Assembly: GCF_900104175.1 (NCBI RefSeq)
Contig: NZ_FNIX01000004.1
Span: 186,001-250,000, forward strand
Reading direction: 5' to 3'
DNA length: 64,000 nt
Origin: Lentzea jiangxiensis
Lineage (GTDB): Bacteria > Actinomycetota > Actinomycetes > Mycobacteriales > Pseudonocardiaceae
The translations under genes and the position numbers were made by a program. This document shows, piece by piece, positions 33,676 through 44,017 of the stretch. Under the pieces are notes generated by a model. It was not told the origin of the DNA and did no database searches. It worked only from the letters and a program-made list of their open reading frames with translations. Numbering within the stretch: the first letter of the stretch is position 1; each line of letters opens with the position of its first letter.

Positions 33676-33748
33676 TGGTGCATTCGGTGAATTCTCGCGG
33701 GGAGCCTGGGCGGACCGCTGTCACGCCCACGATCATGCTTTGAGTTTT
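33676..33748 (+). repeat. 73-bp direct repeat, right copy
   Basis: Second copy of 30357-30429, encoding HSVNSRGEPGRTAVTPTIML plus stop, against HLVNSRGEPGRTVVTPTIML in the intact gene. Two of the four differences change amino acids. It is the only trace here of a second sigma-partner gene. Confidence 0.88.
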
Positions 33749-34006
33749 TGGCTTCATCGGGTCCCGGGGTATTGCGGCGGGTCGGCTTGCGTTGGCCAGT
33801 TCATGTTCCAGCGGGGTGGTCGCCTGCCGTGCTTTCGGTCGCGTTGCGCAGGTGGATTGGAGGCTGTGCCGAGCCGGGTCGATTCATCGCCGCTTCGCGA
33901 CGATTGCGCTTGGGGCTGTGGTCACCTCGTGACCAGTTGCCCGGCACGTCTTGGTTCACACGCCTTGGCTTCGCCATTGCCGTTGTCGTGATGGCTGGCT
34001 CGCCAC
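33749..34006. other. Intergenic, no gene seen
   Basis: About 258 bp between the direct repeat and the immunity gene. Short frames on both strands lack recognisable content. It may still belong to the mosaic region. Confidence 0.35.
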
Positions 34007-34492
34007 TCAGGAAACGTCCGACTCCTGCCAGTCCACACAGGTCGGACGTTCTCCGGTCTGACGGAACTCCTCCAGTGCCGCGAGGATTCGGGCGATCGGC
34101 AGTGCCGAATCCGGCGGAAACGGCGTCTTCGTGTCGGTGTCGACGTACAACGTCGGCGAGTCCAACGTTGGCTGGTCCCCACGAGTGGCGTACACGCCGG
34201 TCGAGTCGTCCCCGTCTGCCGGCGGATCCCAGGACTGCGGGCTGAGGAACAGCAGTGCGCCCTGCCGCTCGGGAATCGCCACGGCGACTTTGATCAGGGT
34301 GTCCGGCTCGTCGTACGGACCGATCCTTGGACGCTCACGGGCGACGATCTGCGGCGGATGCGGTTGCTCGTGCGTCAGCAGGTACTCCAGCAGCTCCTGC
34401 AACTCGGAGCTGGAGGTGACTGCCACGGGAACGTTCGCAGGCCTGGCGACGTCGTCGTCTCGGTAGTACCAGACATCAAGTGTGTAGCTCAC
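34007..34492 (-). CDS. Imm1-type immunity protein
   Basis: A 161-aa protein, N-terminus VSYTLDVWYYRDDDVARPAN, central PERQGALLFLSPQSWDPPAD, then GVYATRGDQPTLDSPTLYVD and the end IARILAALEEFRQTGERPTC. The Imm1 pattern (SYxLDVWY..., ALxF, FPPxSALP, W end) is common in actinobacteria next to deaminase toxins. Start GTG 34492 overlaps the toxin stop (GTGA), giving a coupled toxin-antitoxin unit. It should bind and neutralise the deaminase in the cytoplasm. Confidence 0.78.
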   Translation of the reverse strand: MSYTLDVWYYRDDDVARPANVPVAVTSSSELQELLEYLLTHEQPHPPQIVARERPRIGPYDEPDTLIKVAVAIPERQGALLFLSPQSWDPPADGDDSTGVYATRGDQPTLDSPTLYVDTDTKTPFPPDSALPIARILAALEEFRQTGERPTCVDWQESDVS

Positions 34493-35208
34493 CGGGTGCC
34501 TTTCCCCTGGAACGTGTGGGACCTTACCGGATCGTGCACGACCAGCGTTTGCCCTGGCAGGAGCAACAAAGGCAGCAGCTCGAAGCAGGACAGCGGCCCC
34601 TCGCAGAGCCGGTTGTTCACCACCACCTCGGCGCGCCGGACACCAGATATGCGCATGCGCCACCCCACTTTGATCTCCACGTGCTGGGCCGCGGTCGGGA
34701 ACGTCCGCGGGCGCACCCGGCCGATGGCGACCAGGTGCTGGGCGATGGCTCTGTCTTCACCATTGGGCTCGGCTCCGCTCTGGACGAGATCGCCGTGCCC
34801 CTCCTCGTCGCAATGGAAGCCGCTGGTGACGTAGGTCGGGAGTTGAGCTCGCTGGCGCTCGATCCACGTTGTCGGCGGGAGGCTCGAAGGCGGCCCAGCC
34901 GATGCCGTGGGACCTGTCGCGTTCGACGAAGCCCGGTCGACTTCGAGAGTCCTGCGGTAACTCTCGACGCATTGCCGGACCGCTGTGACGGCCTGGGACA
35001 ACTCTGCGGCTCTCGTGGCGGCTTCTGACCACTGCTGCACTGCTCGGCCGAACTCGTCCTCGAGCTGACCCGCTCCCCGCATGACAGCCGTCAACAGCTG
35101 CACGGCCTCGTCAGCGAGCTGCCCGGCCTGTTCCAGGGCCGCTGCCACCTCTTCGGACTTGGCGACCACCCGGCTCAGCTCGGCTGACACCTCTTCGAAC
35201 GACGCCAT
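34489..35208 (-). CDS. DddA/SCP1.201-like deaminase toxin with helical N-terminus
   Basis: A 239-aa polymorphic toxin. Residues 1-90 are a helical, WXG100/ESX-like leader (MASFEEVSAELSRVVAKSEE ...). A linker leads to a toxin domain from about residue 115 (WIERQRAQLPTY). Deaminase marks are AAQHVEIKVGWRMR, with H176-V-E178 as zinc ligand and catalytic Glu, and EVVVNNRLCEGPLSCFELLP, with C202 and C208 (C-x5-C) as zinc ligands, then LLLPGQTLVVHDP. This pattern is that of SCP1.201-like (DddA) cytidine deaminases; whether it acts on double- or single-stranded DNA cannot be read from sequence. ATG 35208 has AGGGGTG just upstream. The immunity gene follows in overlap. Confidence 0.8.
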   Translation of the reverse strand: MASFEEVSAELSRVVAKSEEVAAALEQAGQLADEAVQLLTAVMRGAGQLEDEFGRAVQQWSEAATRAAELSQAVTAVRQCVESYRRTLEVDRASSNATGPTASAGPPSSLPPTTWIERQRAQLPTYVTSGFHCDEEGHGDLVQSGAEPNGEDRAIAQHLVAIGRVRPRTFPTAAQHVEIKVGWRMRISGVRRAEVVVNNRLCEGPLSCFELLPLLLLPGQTLVVHDPVRSHTFQGKGTR

Positions 35209-35320
35209 GCGCACCCCTGACCACAGCATCGCATTCGCTCACCCAAAGCCCCGGCATGCCGAAAGGCCCGGCTCGCCGAAGCGAACCGGGCCTCCTGGAG
35301 GTGGAGCGGAGCGGTAGGAC

Positions 35321-37105
<1,785 letters not shown>

Positions 37106-37112
37106 GTCGTGT

Positions 37113-37139
37113 TTAGCACTCGGCCGGGTCGAGTGCAAG
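37113..37139. promoter_or_regulatory. CIRCE element 2 (HrcA operator)
   Basis: ttagcactc-N9-gagtgcaag matches the consensus with two mismatches, all in the right arm. It lies 7 bp from the first copy and 17 bp from the stop of the kinase gene upstream. Confidence 0.88.
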
Positions 37140-37155
37140 CGGCCTCAGGTGACTC

Positions 37156-38373
37156 TCAGCGTGACGTGCGCACCGGCACGGAGGTGGGCAGCGGCTTGCG
37201 CGAGGCCGAGCCCTCGTCGCCGATGTTAAGCGTCGGCGAGGAGTTGGTCTTGGGCTGACGCGCGGGCTCGTCGCCGGGCGACAGGACGATGACCACGACG
37301 ATGATCAGCACGATGGCCACGGCGGCGGCGACGACCGGCGCGAACCACGCCGGACGCTCCTTCTTGCCGGTCGACGTGAACGCGCTCACGCCCACCTGGT
37401 TCGGCGGGCGCAGCCGGACGGGGTCGGCGAGCTGCTGCTGGTAGCCGCCCTGGAAGTGCGCGGGCACCGGACCCGACACCGGCGACTGCACGGGGATCGA
37501 GCCGGACGCGGGCCCGATCGCAGCGGGAGCCGAGCCCTGCGCGACCCCGGCGAGGGCGACGCGTGCCGCGCCGATCAGCTCGGCGCAGCTCGCGAACCGC
37601 TGCACGGGGTCCTTCGAGGTGCCCTTGCGGATCACCTCGTCGATGGCCGGCGGCAGCGCCACGAGCTGCGACAACGCCGGGACGTTCTGGCCGAGGTGGC
37701 CCGCGATGACCTCCTGCACGCCGCCCTGGAACGGCGGGCGCCCGGACAGGCAGGCGAAGAGCATGCAGGCCAGCGCGTACTGGTCGGTGCGGCCGTCGAC
37801 GGGCTCGCCGCGCAGGTGCTCCGGGGCCGCGTAGGTCGGCGAGCCGAGGAAATCACCCGTCCGGGTGCGGTGCCCGGTGGCGCCGCGGCGGGTCAGGCCG
37901 AAGTCGGCGACGTAGACGTGCTCGCGCACGCCCTCCTTGGTGGTCACCAGCACGTTGGCCGGCTTGACGTCGAGGTGCACGAGCCCCTTGCCGTGCAGCA
38001 TGTCGAGCGCCTCCGCCACCTGGGCGAGCAGCCTCAGCGTGCGCTCGGGGGTGAGCGGCCCCTCCTTGATGTGACCGGCCAGGTCCTGGCCGTCCACGAG
38101 CCGCATGGCGATGTAGAGCAGGCCGTCGACCTCGTCGAAGTCGTACAGCGGCACGATGTTCGCGTGGTCGATGGCGGAGGTGTTGCGCGCCTCGTCGACG
38201 AACCGCTCGCGGAACTCCGCGTCGGGAGCGAGGTGCTCACCGATGACCTTGAGCGCGACCTTCCGGCCCAGTCTCACGTCCGTGGCCCGGTACGTCACGC
38301 TCATGCCACCGCGGCCGAGCACTCCGTCGATCCGGTAGTGCGCGATCCGCCGTCCGCTCAGGTCCTCCGACAC
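37156..38373 (-). CDS. Membrane Ser/Thr protein kinase (PknB type) with HLD in place of HRD
   Basis: A 405-aa eukaryotic-like kinase: Gly loop LGRGGMSVTYRA (19-30), Lys42 in VALKVI, catalytic loop HLDVKPANVL (133-142), DFG at 157-159, APEHL at 183. The usual Arg of HRD is Leu, a non-RD kinase, though the catalytic Asp135 and Asn140 are kept. A Pro/Gln-rich linker leads to one transmembrane helix (APVVAAAVAIVLIIVVVIVL) and a short extracellular tail of about 40 residues with no PASTA repeats. It lies upstream of groEL on the same strand. Confidence 0.9.
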   Translation of the reverse strand: MSEDLSGRRIAHYRIDGVLGRGGMSVTYRATDVRLGRKVALKVIGEHLAPDAEFRERFVDEARNTSAIDHANIVPLYDFDEVDGLLYIAMRLVDGQDLAGHIKEGPLTPERTLRLLAQVAEALDMLHGKGLVHLDVKPANVLVTTKEGVREHVYVADFGLTRRGATGHRTRTGDFLGSPTYAAPEHLRGEPVDGRTDQYALACMLFACLSGRPPFQGGVQEVIAGHLGQNVPALSQLVALPPAIDEVIRKGTSKDPVQRFASCAELIGAARVALAGVAQGSAPAAIGPASGSIPVQSPVSGPVPAHFQGGYQQQLADPVRLRPPNQVGVSAFTSTGKKERPAWFAPVVAAAVAIVLIIVVVIVLSPGDEPARQPKTNSSPTLNIGDEGSASRKPLPTSVPVRTSR

Positions 38374-38442
38374 GCGAGGCAGCCTAACGTCCTGCCGGAC
38401 CGGCTTGCCCGGGGTTGGTCGAAGCCGTGATCGGAGTGATCT

Positions 38443-38649
38443 CTAACCGGCGCGGCGCACGTCCGACGCCTGGCTGCGCCCGTCCCGCCCGGCCTGCACC
38501 TCGAACTCCACCCGGTCGCCTTCCGAGAGGGTCCGGAAGCCTTCCATCTGGATCGCCGAGTAGTGCACGAACACGTCTGGCCCGCCATCGGTCGCGATGA
38601 AGCCGTATCCCTTTTCGGAGTTGAACCACTTGACGGTACCGAGAGCCAA
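38443..38649 (-). CDS. Cold-shock protein (CspA family)
   Basis: A 68-aa single S1-like domain with RNP-1 [17 protein letters not shown] and RNP-2 DVFVHYSAI. It binds single-stranded nucleic acid as an RNA chaperone. The start is taken as TTG 38649, because it gives [10 protein letters not shown], the invariant family start, with AAGGAGG five bases before; the ATG at 38670 or 38682 would add a non-homologous leader that contains the Shine-Dalgarno. Long 5' untranslated region possible. Confidence 0.92.
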   Translation of the reverse strand: MALGTVKWFNSEKGYGFIATDGGPDVFVHYSAIQMEGFRTLSEGDRVEFEVQAGRDGRSQASDVRRAG

Positions 38650-38737
38650 GACGTCCTCCTTCAGATCACGCATCTCACGCAAAGCGCAGAGAGCAACGCT
38701 AAAAGAAGAAATCTCACGCGGATACCTCCTTACGGAG

Positions 38738-39379
38738 TCATGAACTCCGGCTGACTCCGTTGGCGCGCAACCAGGTGGTGAGCCGCCGCGGCCCGCGCGT
38801 CTGCGTCAGCACGGCACCGGGGCCGGCGAAGTCGAACACCAGACCTTCACCCGTCTGAATGGATTGCACGCCATCGGGCACCGATGGGCGAAGACGGCAT
38901 TGCACGGTGTCCGCGAACGCCACGACGTGGTCGCTGCTGATGGTCACCGCTTCACCGGCTTCCAGCGTCACGAGGTCGAGTGCGCCGCAACACGCGAGCA
39001 GCACGTCACCACGGCCCTGCGCGTAGTTCAGGAACCCCTCCGCGCCTCCGAAGAGCGCCTGCATCGGCGGCGCCTCGGGGTTCATCGCCACGGTGCTGCT
39101 CGACGCGATCCAGCTGTGCCGGGCGAGGCACCAGCCGTGCGTCCCGTCGAGCTCGACCTGCTGCAGGTCACCGGGCAGCACGGGCGCGGCGTCGAGCCAG
39201 CCGCCCTCCGCCCCCGCCGTGCACAGCGCGACCGCCTGGGCTCCCGCGCCCTTCACCTCGACGGCGAGCCCGTAGCTCGTGGCCGCGATGGTCAGGGGGT
39301 CGACCAGCACCATCTCGCCGGGCGCGAGCACGAGCCTCGCCACGCCGAACGTCGGTGTGTGCCTGGTCCGGACCTGCAC
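38738..39379 (-). CDS. AIM24 family protein
   Basis: A 213-aa protein of the AIM24/TIGR00266 group: [56 protein letters not shown] and [21 protein letters not shown], ending in repeated beta-strands (a double beta-roll). Function in bacteria is unknown. Start GTG 39379 has GGAGG eight bases upstream; the other GTG and TTG just before are less well spaced. It is divergent from moeA with 70 bp between. Confidence 0.8.
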   Translation of the reverse strand: MQVRTRHTPTFGVARLVLAPGEMVLVDPLTIAATSYGLAVEVKGAGAQAVALCTAGAEGGWLDAAPVLPGDLQQVELDGTHGWCLARHSWIASSSTVAMNPEAPPMQALFGGAEGFLNYAQGRGDVLLACCGALDLVTLEAGEAVTISSDHVVAFADTVQCRLRPSVPDGVQSIQTGEGLVFDFAGPGAVLTQTRGPRRLTTWLRANGVSRSS

Positions 39380-39449
39380 GAACAACACCTCCGGGCAAAT
39401 GTGGGGAATGCGATCGTCACGATCACCGCGACGTTGGCAGTATGCAGTC

Positions 39450-40646
39450 GTGCCCCCCACCTCTGTCGCCGAACACCGCCAGCGCGTCATGGAGCTCGTC
39501 GGCCTGATGCCGGTGCTGCGGCTTCCGCTCGACGAGTGCCTCGGGCTCGTGCTCGCCGACGACGTCGTAGCTCCTCTCGCCCTGCCGCCGTTCGACAACT
39601 CCGCGATGGACGGGTACGCCGTGCGCGCCGCCGACCTGGAGGGCGACCTGCCCGTCCGGCTGCCGGTCGCCGACGACATCCCCGCGGGCCGCACCCGGCT
39701 CACCGCGCTCGAGCCCGGCACGGTGCACCGGATCATGACCGGCGCCCCGGTGCCGCCCGGCGCGGACGCGGTGGTCCAGGTCGAGTGGACCGACGGCGGC
39801 ACGCGGACCGTGACGATCGAGAAGGCCGTCTCCCCCGGCCAGAACATCCGGACCGCCGGCGACGACGTGCGGGAGGGCGACCCGGTGCTGACCGCGGGCA
39901 CCGTGCTGCGCCCGTCCACGGTCGGCCTCGCCTCGGCGCTCGGGCTGCCCGTGCTGCCGGTCCGCCGCCGCCCGCGCGTGCTGGTCCTGTCGACGGGCTC
40001 CGAGCTGGTCGAACCCGGCCGGCCCCTGGAACCGGGGCAGATCTACGAGTCGAACGGCATGATGCTCGCCTCCGCCATCCGGGACGCGGGAGCCGAGGCG
40101 GTGCGGCTGCAGTTCGTGCCGGACGACGTGGAGGCGTTCCACCGCGCGCTGGCGCCCCACCTCGGTTCGGTGGACGTGGTCGTGACGTCCGGTGGGGTCA
40201 GCGCGGGCGCGTACGAGGTGGTCAAGGACGCTCTGGCGGACCACGACGTGCGGTTCACGAAGGTCGCGATGCAGCCGGGCGGGCCGCAGGGCTCGGGCCG
40301 GTACCAGGGCCTGCCGGTGCTGTCGCTGCCCGGCAACCCGGTGAGCGCGCAGGTGTCGTTCGAGGTGTTCGTGCGACCGGCGCTGCTCGCGTCGATGGGC
40401 CACCCGCAGCCGGAACGCCCCACCGCGCGGGCGAGGATCACGACGTCGCTGACGTCCCCGGCCGGCAGGACGCAGTTCCGGCGCGGCCTGCACGACCCGT
40501 CGTCCGGCCAGGTCGTGACGCCGGTCGGGGGACCCGGCTCGCACCTGCTGTCGGCGCTCGCGCTGTCGAACTGCCTGATCGAGGTTCCCGAGGACGTCAC
40601 CGAACTCGCCGCGGGTTCCGAGGTCACCGTGAGATACCTGCAGTAG
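39450..40646 (+). CDS. moeA: Molybdopterin molybdenumtransferase MoeA
   Basis: A 398-aa enzyme that inserts molybdate into adenylated molybdopterin. The marks are LPPFDNSAMDGYAVRAADLE, VHRIMTGAPVPPGADAVVQV, LSTGSELVEPG, the QIYESNGMMLASAIRDAGAE loop, VVVTSGGVSAGAYEVVKDAL and LSLPGNPVSAQVSFEVFV. Start GTG 39450 gives VPPTSVAEHRQRVMELVG. It matches the moeA2 position (Rv0438c) between groEL and psd. It works with MoaC/Mog/MoaE encoded at the left end of the window. Confidence 0.93.
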   Translation: MPPTSVAEHRQRVMELVGLMPVLRLPLDECLGLVLADDVVAPLALPPFDNSAMDGYAVRAADLEGDLPVRLPVADDIPAGRTRLTALEPGTVHRIMTGAPVPPGADAVVQVEWTDGGTRTVTIEKAVSPGQNIRTAGDDVREGDPVLTAGTVLRPSTVGLASALGLPVLPVRRRPRVLVLSTGSELVEPGRPLEPGQIYESNGMMLASAIRDAGAEAVRLQFVPDDVEAFHRALAPHLGSVDVVVTSGGVSAGAYEVVKDALADHDVRFTKVAMQPGGPQGSGRYQGLPVLSLPGNPVSAQVSFEVFVRPALLASMGHPQPERPTARARITTSLTSPAGRTQFRRGLHDPSSGQVVTPVGGPGSHLLSALALSNCLIEVPEDVTELAAGSEVTVRYLQ

Positions 40647-40673
40647 TTCCGGAAGACCTGGGGGAAGCAGCAG

Positions 40674-42095
40674 ATGAGAGCCGGACTGGCACTGGCGTTG
40701 CTCGCCGGGTTCTTCGTCCTCGCGGTGACGCTGTTCGCGGGCCTGGGAGGGCTGGCGCTCACGCTGTTCCAGCGCGAGGACGTCGTGGGCGGGCTCCTGC
40801 TCGCGGGGCTGGCGGTCGTCCTGGGCGGCCCGCCGCTCGTGGCGATGGCGATCGCGGTGTGGGTGAGCCCGCGTCCCACCGGCGTCGCGCTGACCAGGGC
40901 CGCGCATCCCGAGCTCTGGCACCACGTCGACGAGCTGGCGAGGATCGCCGGCACCCGCGGACCCGACGACGTCCGGCTGGTCGGCCACGCCAACGCGAGC
41001 GTGTGGGAGCGCGACGGGACCCGGTACCTGGAGCTCGGCCTGCCGTTCGTGGCGGGGATGGGCATCGGCGAGCTCAGGTCGGTGCTCGCGCACGAGCTCG
41101 GTCACTACGGCGGCGGGCACACCAAGGTCTCCGCGCTCACGTACCGCGCGACGCTCGCCCTCAGACTCACGACGGAGCGGTTCGACACCTTCGGCGTGCT
41201 CTACGCGTGGGCCCGCCTGTACGCCCTGGTCGCCGCCGGGGAGAGCCGCAAGCACGAGCAGTTCGCCGACGAGGTCGCGGTCGCCGCCGCCGGGAGGGAG
41301 GCCGCGGCGCGGGCGATGCTGCGGATCGGCCCGGTCACCGAGGCGTGGAACGACTACCTGAAGTGGTACGTCTCGCTCGCCACCCACGTGGGCCGCACTC
41401 CGCCGCTGCTCGAGGGCTTCCGCTCCTACCTCGGCCACCCGCGGCGCGTGCACCGGCTGCGCGAGCTGGAGCCGGTGCTCGCGGAGCAGGAGCCGACGTC
41501 GGTGTTCGACAGCCATCCCCCGGTCCGCGAGCGGGTGGCCTCGATGAGGTCGTTCCGGCCGTCCTCGGGGGTGGTGGTGGACGCAGTCGACGAACGCCCC
41601 GCCCACGCGCTGCTGCACGGCACGCCACCGGAGGAGGTCGCGGACCTGGCCGGGGTGTCCGGGCCACCGGTGACGTGGGAGGAGCTGCCGGCGCTGGCGG
41701 GACCCGCCCTGCTGCGCTGGAACGCGGACAAGCTCCGGCACGCGGGCCGCGTGAGCCGGATCGGCGACACCGTCGCGGACGTCCTGACGGCGTTGGAACG
41801 GGGCAGGTTGCACGACCTCACCGGGCGTCCGGTCGACGGCTCGCTGCGGCAGGAGCAGGTGCACGAGGCCGCCGCCCGGGCCGTGACGGAACTGCTCGGG
41901 TGCATGGTGGCCGACCAGCTCGTGACGGCGGGACGCGCGACACCGGAGCTCAACTGGGGCGGGCTGTTCGTCCTGCGCATGCAGGACGGAGCTGCGATCT
42001 ACCCGGACGACCTCGTCGAGCCCGCCGTGCGCGACCCCGGCCGGGTCGGTGAGGTGCGGATGAGGCTGCGGTCTCTCGGAGTCGACGGACTGTGA
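40674..42095 (+). CDS. M48-family membrane metalloprotease
   Basis: A 473-aa protein with two N-terminal membrane helices (LALALLAGFFVLAVTLFAG; LLLAGLAVVLGGPPLVAMAI) and the zinc motif SVLAHELGHYGGGHTKV (HExxH), with a further metal-binding Glu in HEQFADEVA. HtpX-like proteases degrade misfolded membrane proteins. The C-terminal 170 residues (from about RVHRLRELE) have no protease homology that I can name. The start ATG 40674 follows GGGGAAG and lies 27 bp after moeA, so the two may be co-transcribed. Confidence 0.85.
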   Translation: MRAGLALALLAGFFVLAVTLFAGLGGLALTLFQREDVVGGLLLAGLAVVLGGPPLVAMAIAVWVSPRPTGVALTRAAHPELWHHVDELARIAGTRGPDDVRLVGHANASVWERDGTRYLELGLPFVAGMGIGELRSVLAHELGHYGGGHTKVSALTYRATLALRLTTERFDTFGVLYAWARLYALVAAGESRKHEQFADEVAVAAAGREAAARAMLRIGPVTEAWNDYLKWYVSLATHVGRTPPLLEGFRSYLGHPRRVHRLRELEPVLAEQEPTSVFDSHPPVRERVASMRSFRPSSGVVVDAVDERPAHALLHGTPPEEVADLAGVSGPPVTWEELPALAGPALLRWNADKLRHAGRVSRIGDTVADVLTALERGRLHDLTGRPVDGSLRQEQVHEAAARAVTELLGCMVADQLVTAGRATPELNWGGLFVLRMQDGAAIYPDDLVEPAVRDPGRVGEVRMRLRSLGVDGL

Positions 42096-42156
42096 CGGAA
42101 CGCTCACCTAGCGACGTTGTTTACGCCATGTGACGGGGATTACACTGGAAGAAGGC

Positions 42157-42202
42157 GCCGGTCGGCCCGTGCGTTCGTCGGGGGATGCACGGGCCGACCG
42201 GC
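42157..42202. terminator. Terminator hairpin, 16-bp perfect stem
   Basis: gccggtcggcccgtgc (42157-42172) and gcacgggccgaccggc (42187-42202) with a 14-base loop, after the M48 protease gene and before psd. Confidence 0.75.
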
Positions 42203-42300
42203 CACTTGTCCTTCCGGGCAGTCCCCATGGGCGGTTTGGCGTGTTGCCGTAGCGTGATGGCGCCCGACAATCCACGGAAGCTACGGAACCCACAGACACG

Positions 42301-42996
42301 ATGAGCAGCGAGAAGCCCGTCTCCCACTTCCTCGAACTCGCGCGCGGCATGGTGCCGCCGATGCACCCGGCAGGGCGCCCGTTCGTCGCCGGTGCGGCGA
42401 TCGCGACCCTCCTCGTCCGGCTGCGCTTCAAGCGCCTGGGCGTCGTCCTCGCCCTGGTCACGGCGTGGGTGGCGTGGTTCTTCCGCGAACCGAAGCGCGT
42501 GACGCCGACCCGTCCGAACCTCGCCGTGGCCCCGGCCGACGGCACCGTCTCGCACGTGGTCGACGCCGTCCCGCCGGCCGAGCTCGGCCTGGGCTCGCAG
42601 CCGATGACGCGCGTGAGCGTGTTCCTCTCGGTCTTCGACGTGCACGTCCAGCGCGTGCCCGCGGACGGCGAGGTCGTCCAGGTCTCGTACCACCCCGGCA
42701 AGTTCCTCTCGGCCGACCTCGACAAGGCCTCCGAGGAGAACGAGCGCAACACCGTGTGGCTGCGCACGGTCGACGGCCACGACCTCGTCGTCGTGCAGAT
42801 CGCCGGCCTAGTCGCCCGCCGCATCGTGTGCGAGGTCGCCGAGGGCGAGAAGGTCACCGCCGGCCAGACGTACGGCCTCATCCGCTTCGGTTCCCGCGTG
42901 GACCTCTACGTCCCGCGCGGCAGCCGCGTCCTGGTCGAGGCCGGCCAGCGCACGATCGGCGGCGAGACCGTTCTCGCCGAACTCCCGGAGGCCTGA
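42301..42996 (+). CDS. psd: Phosphatidylserine decarboxylase
   Basis: A 231-aa pyruvoyl enzyme that makes phosphatidylethanolamine; archaeal-type/short form. RFGSRVDLYVP near residue 197 carries the Gly-Ser self-cleavage site that yields the pyruvoyl prosthetic group. Other marks are FFREPKRVTPTRPNLAVAPA, LSVFDVHVQRVPADGEV, YHPGKFLSADLDKASEENER. One membrane region lies near the N-terminus (VVLALVTAWVAWFF). The stop overlaps the pssA start by one base (TGATG). Confidence 0.93.
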   Translation: MSSEKPVSHFLELARGMVPPMHPAGRPFVAGAAIATLLVRLRFKRLGVVLALVTAWVAWFFREPKRVTPTRPNLAVAPADGTVSHVVDAVPPAELGLGSQPMTRVSVFLSVFDVHVQRVPADGEVVQVSYHPGKFLSADLDKASEENERNTVWLRTVDGHDLVVVQIAGLVARRIVCEVAEGEKVTAGQTYGLIRFGSRVDLYVPRGSRVLVEAGQRTIGGETVLAELPEA

Positions 42997-43955
42997 TGGC
43001 TCCCAGCGGGCCCGGCGTTCGCCTGCTGCCGAACGCGATCACGGTCCTCGCCATGTGCTCCGGCCTGTCCGCCGTGCACTTCGCGAACGTCGGCATGTGG
43101 GGCGCGGCCATCGCCTCGATCGGGGCAGCGGCCGTCTTCGACGGCCTCGACGGCCGCATCGCCCGCCTGCTGGACGCGACGTCGAAGATGGGCGCGGAGC
43201 TGGACTCGCTGGCCGACGCCATCTCGTTCGGCGTCGCGCCCGCCCTCGCGATCTACCTGTGGAAGTTCGAGGGCAACCGCGCCGGCTGGGTCATCGCGCT
43301 GATCTTCGCGGTCTGCATGGTGGTCCGCCTGGCCCGCTTCAACACGTTGCTGGAGAAGGAACAACCGCCGTTCGCGAAGGAGTTCTTCGTCGGCGTCCCC
43401 GCTCCGGCCGGTGGGCTGTTGCTGCTGCTGCCCCTGATCGTCGAGGAGCAGGTGGGCAGCGACGGCTGGTGGAACAACTCCTACGTCGTGGCAGCGTGGA
43501 CCGTCCTGGTCGCGATGCTGCTGGTGTCGCGCATCCCCACGCTGTCCGTGAAGACCGCGAAGGTGCCGCCGCGCGCGGTCGCACCTTTGCTGGTCGCCGT
43601 CGGACTGCTGGCCGCTGCTGTCATCACCTACCCGCTGGTGGCTTTGATCATCGCGATGGTCGTGTACCTCGCGCACCTGCCGTACTCGGTGCGGCGGTAC
43701 ATGTGGCTGTCGAAGCACCCGGAGGCGTGGACCGTCACCGGGGCTGATCGTCGCGCCATCAAGCGGGCGCACGGGGTGGCGGCTCGTCGGCTCGGGCTGC
43801 GTCAGCCTTTGCGCGGCCGTGTGGCTGGTGCGGCCATGCGAGCGGTGCGCCGGCCTCGGCGCGAGGGGTCCACTGTGGAGGGCGCTGTGCCTTCTGCCAA
43901 CGGGCGCCGTCGTTCCTGGCGGCAGTTGGGGCTCCGGCGCCAGCCGAAGCAGTGA
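42996..43955 (+). CDS. pssA: CDP-diacylglycerol-serine O-phosphatidyltransferase with long basic tail
   Basis: A 319-aa integral membrane enzyme that makes phosphatidylserine. The CDP-alcohol phosphatase signature D-G-x2-A-R-x8-G-x3-D-x3-D is present in FDGLDGRIARLLDATSKMGA, then ELDSLADAISFGVAP. About seven helices. After LAHLPYSVRRYM there is an extra tail of about 90 residues, strongly basic (RRPRREGSTVE, RRRSWRQLGLRRQPK), longer than in many homologues. It forms an operon with psd; start ATG 42996. Confidence 0.92.
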   Translation: MAPSGPGVRLLPNAITVLAMCSGLSAVHFANVGMWGAAIASIGAAAVFDGLDGRIARLLDATSKMGAELDSLADAISFGVAPALAIYLWKFEGNRAGWVIALIFAVCMVVRLARFNTLLEKEQPPFAKEFFVGVPAPAGGLLLLLPLIVEEQVGSDGWWNNSYVVAAWTVLVAMLLVSRIPTLSVKTAKVPPRAVAPLLVAVGLLAAAVITYPLVALIIAMVVYLAHLPYSVRRYMWLSKHPEAWTVTGADRRAIKRAHGVAARRLGLRQPLRGRVAGAAMRAVRRPRREGSTVEGAVPSANGRRRSWRQLGLRRQPKQ

Positions 43956-43964
43956 GCTGAAACC

Positions 43965-44003
43965 CGAACGGGCCGGACACGTCGATCGTGTCCGGCCCGT
44001 TCG
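43965..44003. terminator. Bidirectional terminator, 16-bp perfect stem
   Basis: cgaacgggccggacac (43965-43980) and gtgtccggcccgttcg (43988-44003) with a 7-base loop lie between the convergent stops of pssA (43955) and the LamG gene (44018). Confidence 0.85.
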
Positions 44004-44017
44004 CTCTTCCACGTGGA

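Noticed and set aside
30357..33748. Island read as an integrase-driven genomic island with att sites
   Set aside because: The direct repeats are suggestive, but no integrase, excisionase or tRNA is present and the repeats carry a gene tail; recombination or duplication fits better.
34489..34750. Toxin read as an RNase or pore-forming toxin
   Set aside because: The H-V-E and C-x5-C spacing fits a zinc deaminase; no RNase or hydrophobic toxin pattern is seen.
38864..42052. 1,062-codon plus-strand frame over moeA and the M48 protease
   Set aside because: It is a second reading frame of those genes with low-complexity Arg/Gly/Ala sequence; the in-frame motifs of moeA and HExxH prove the other frame.
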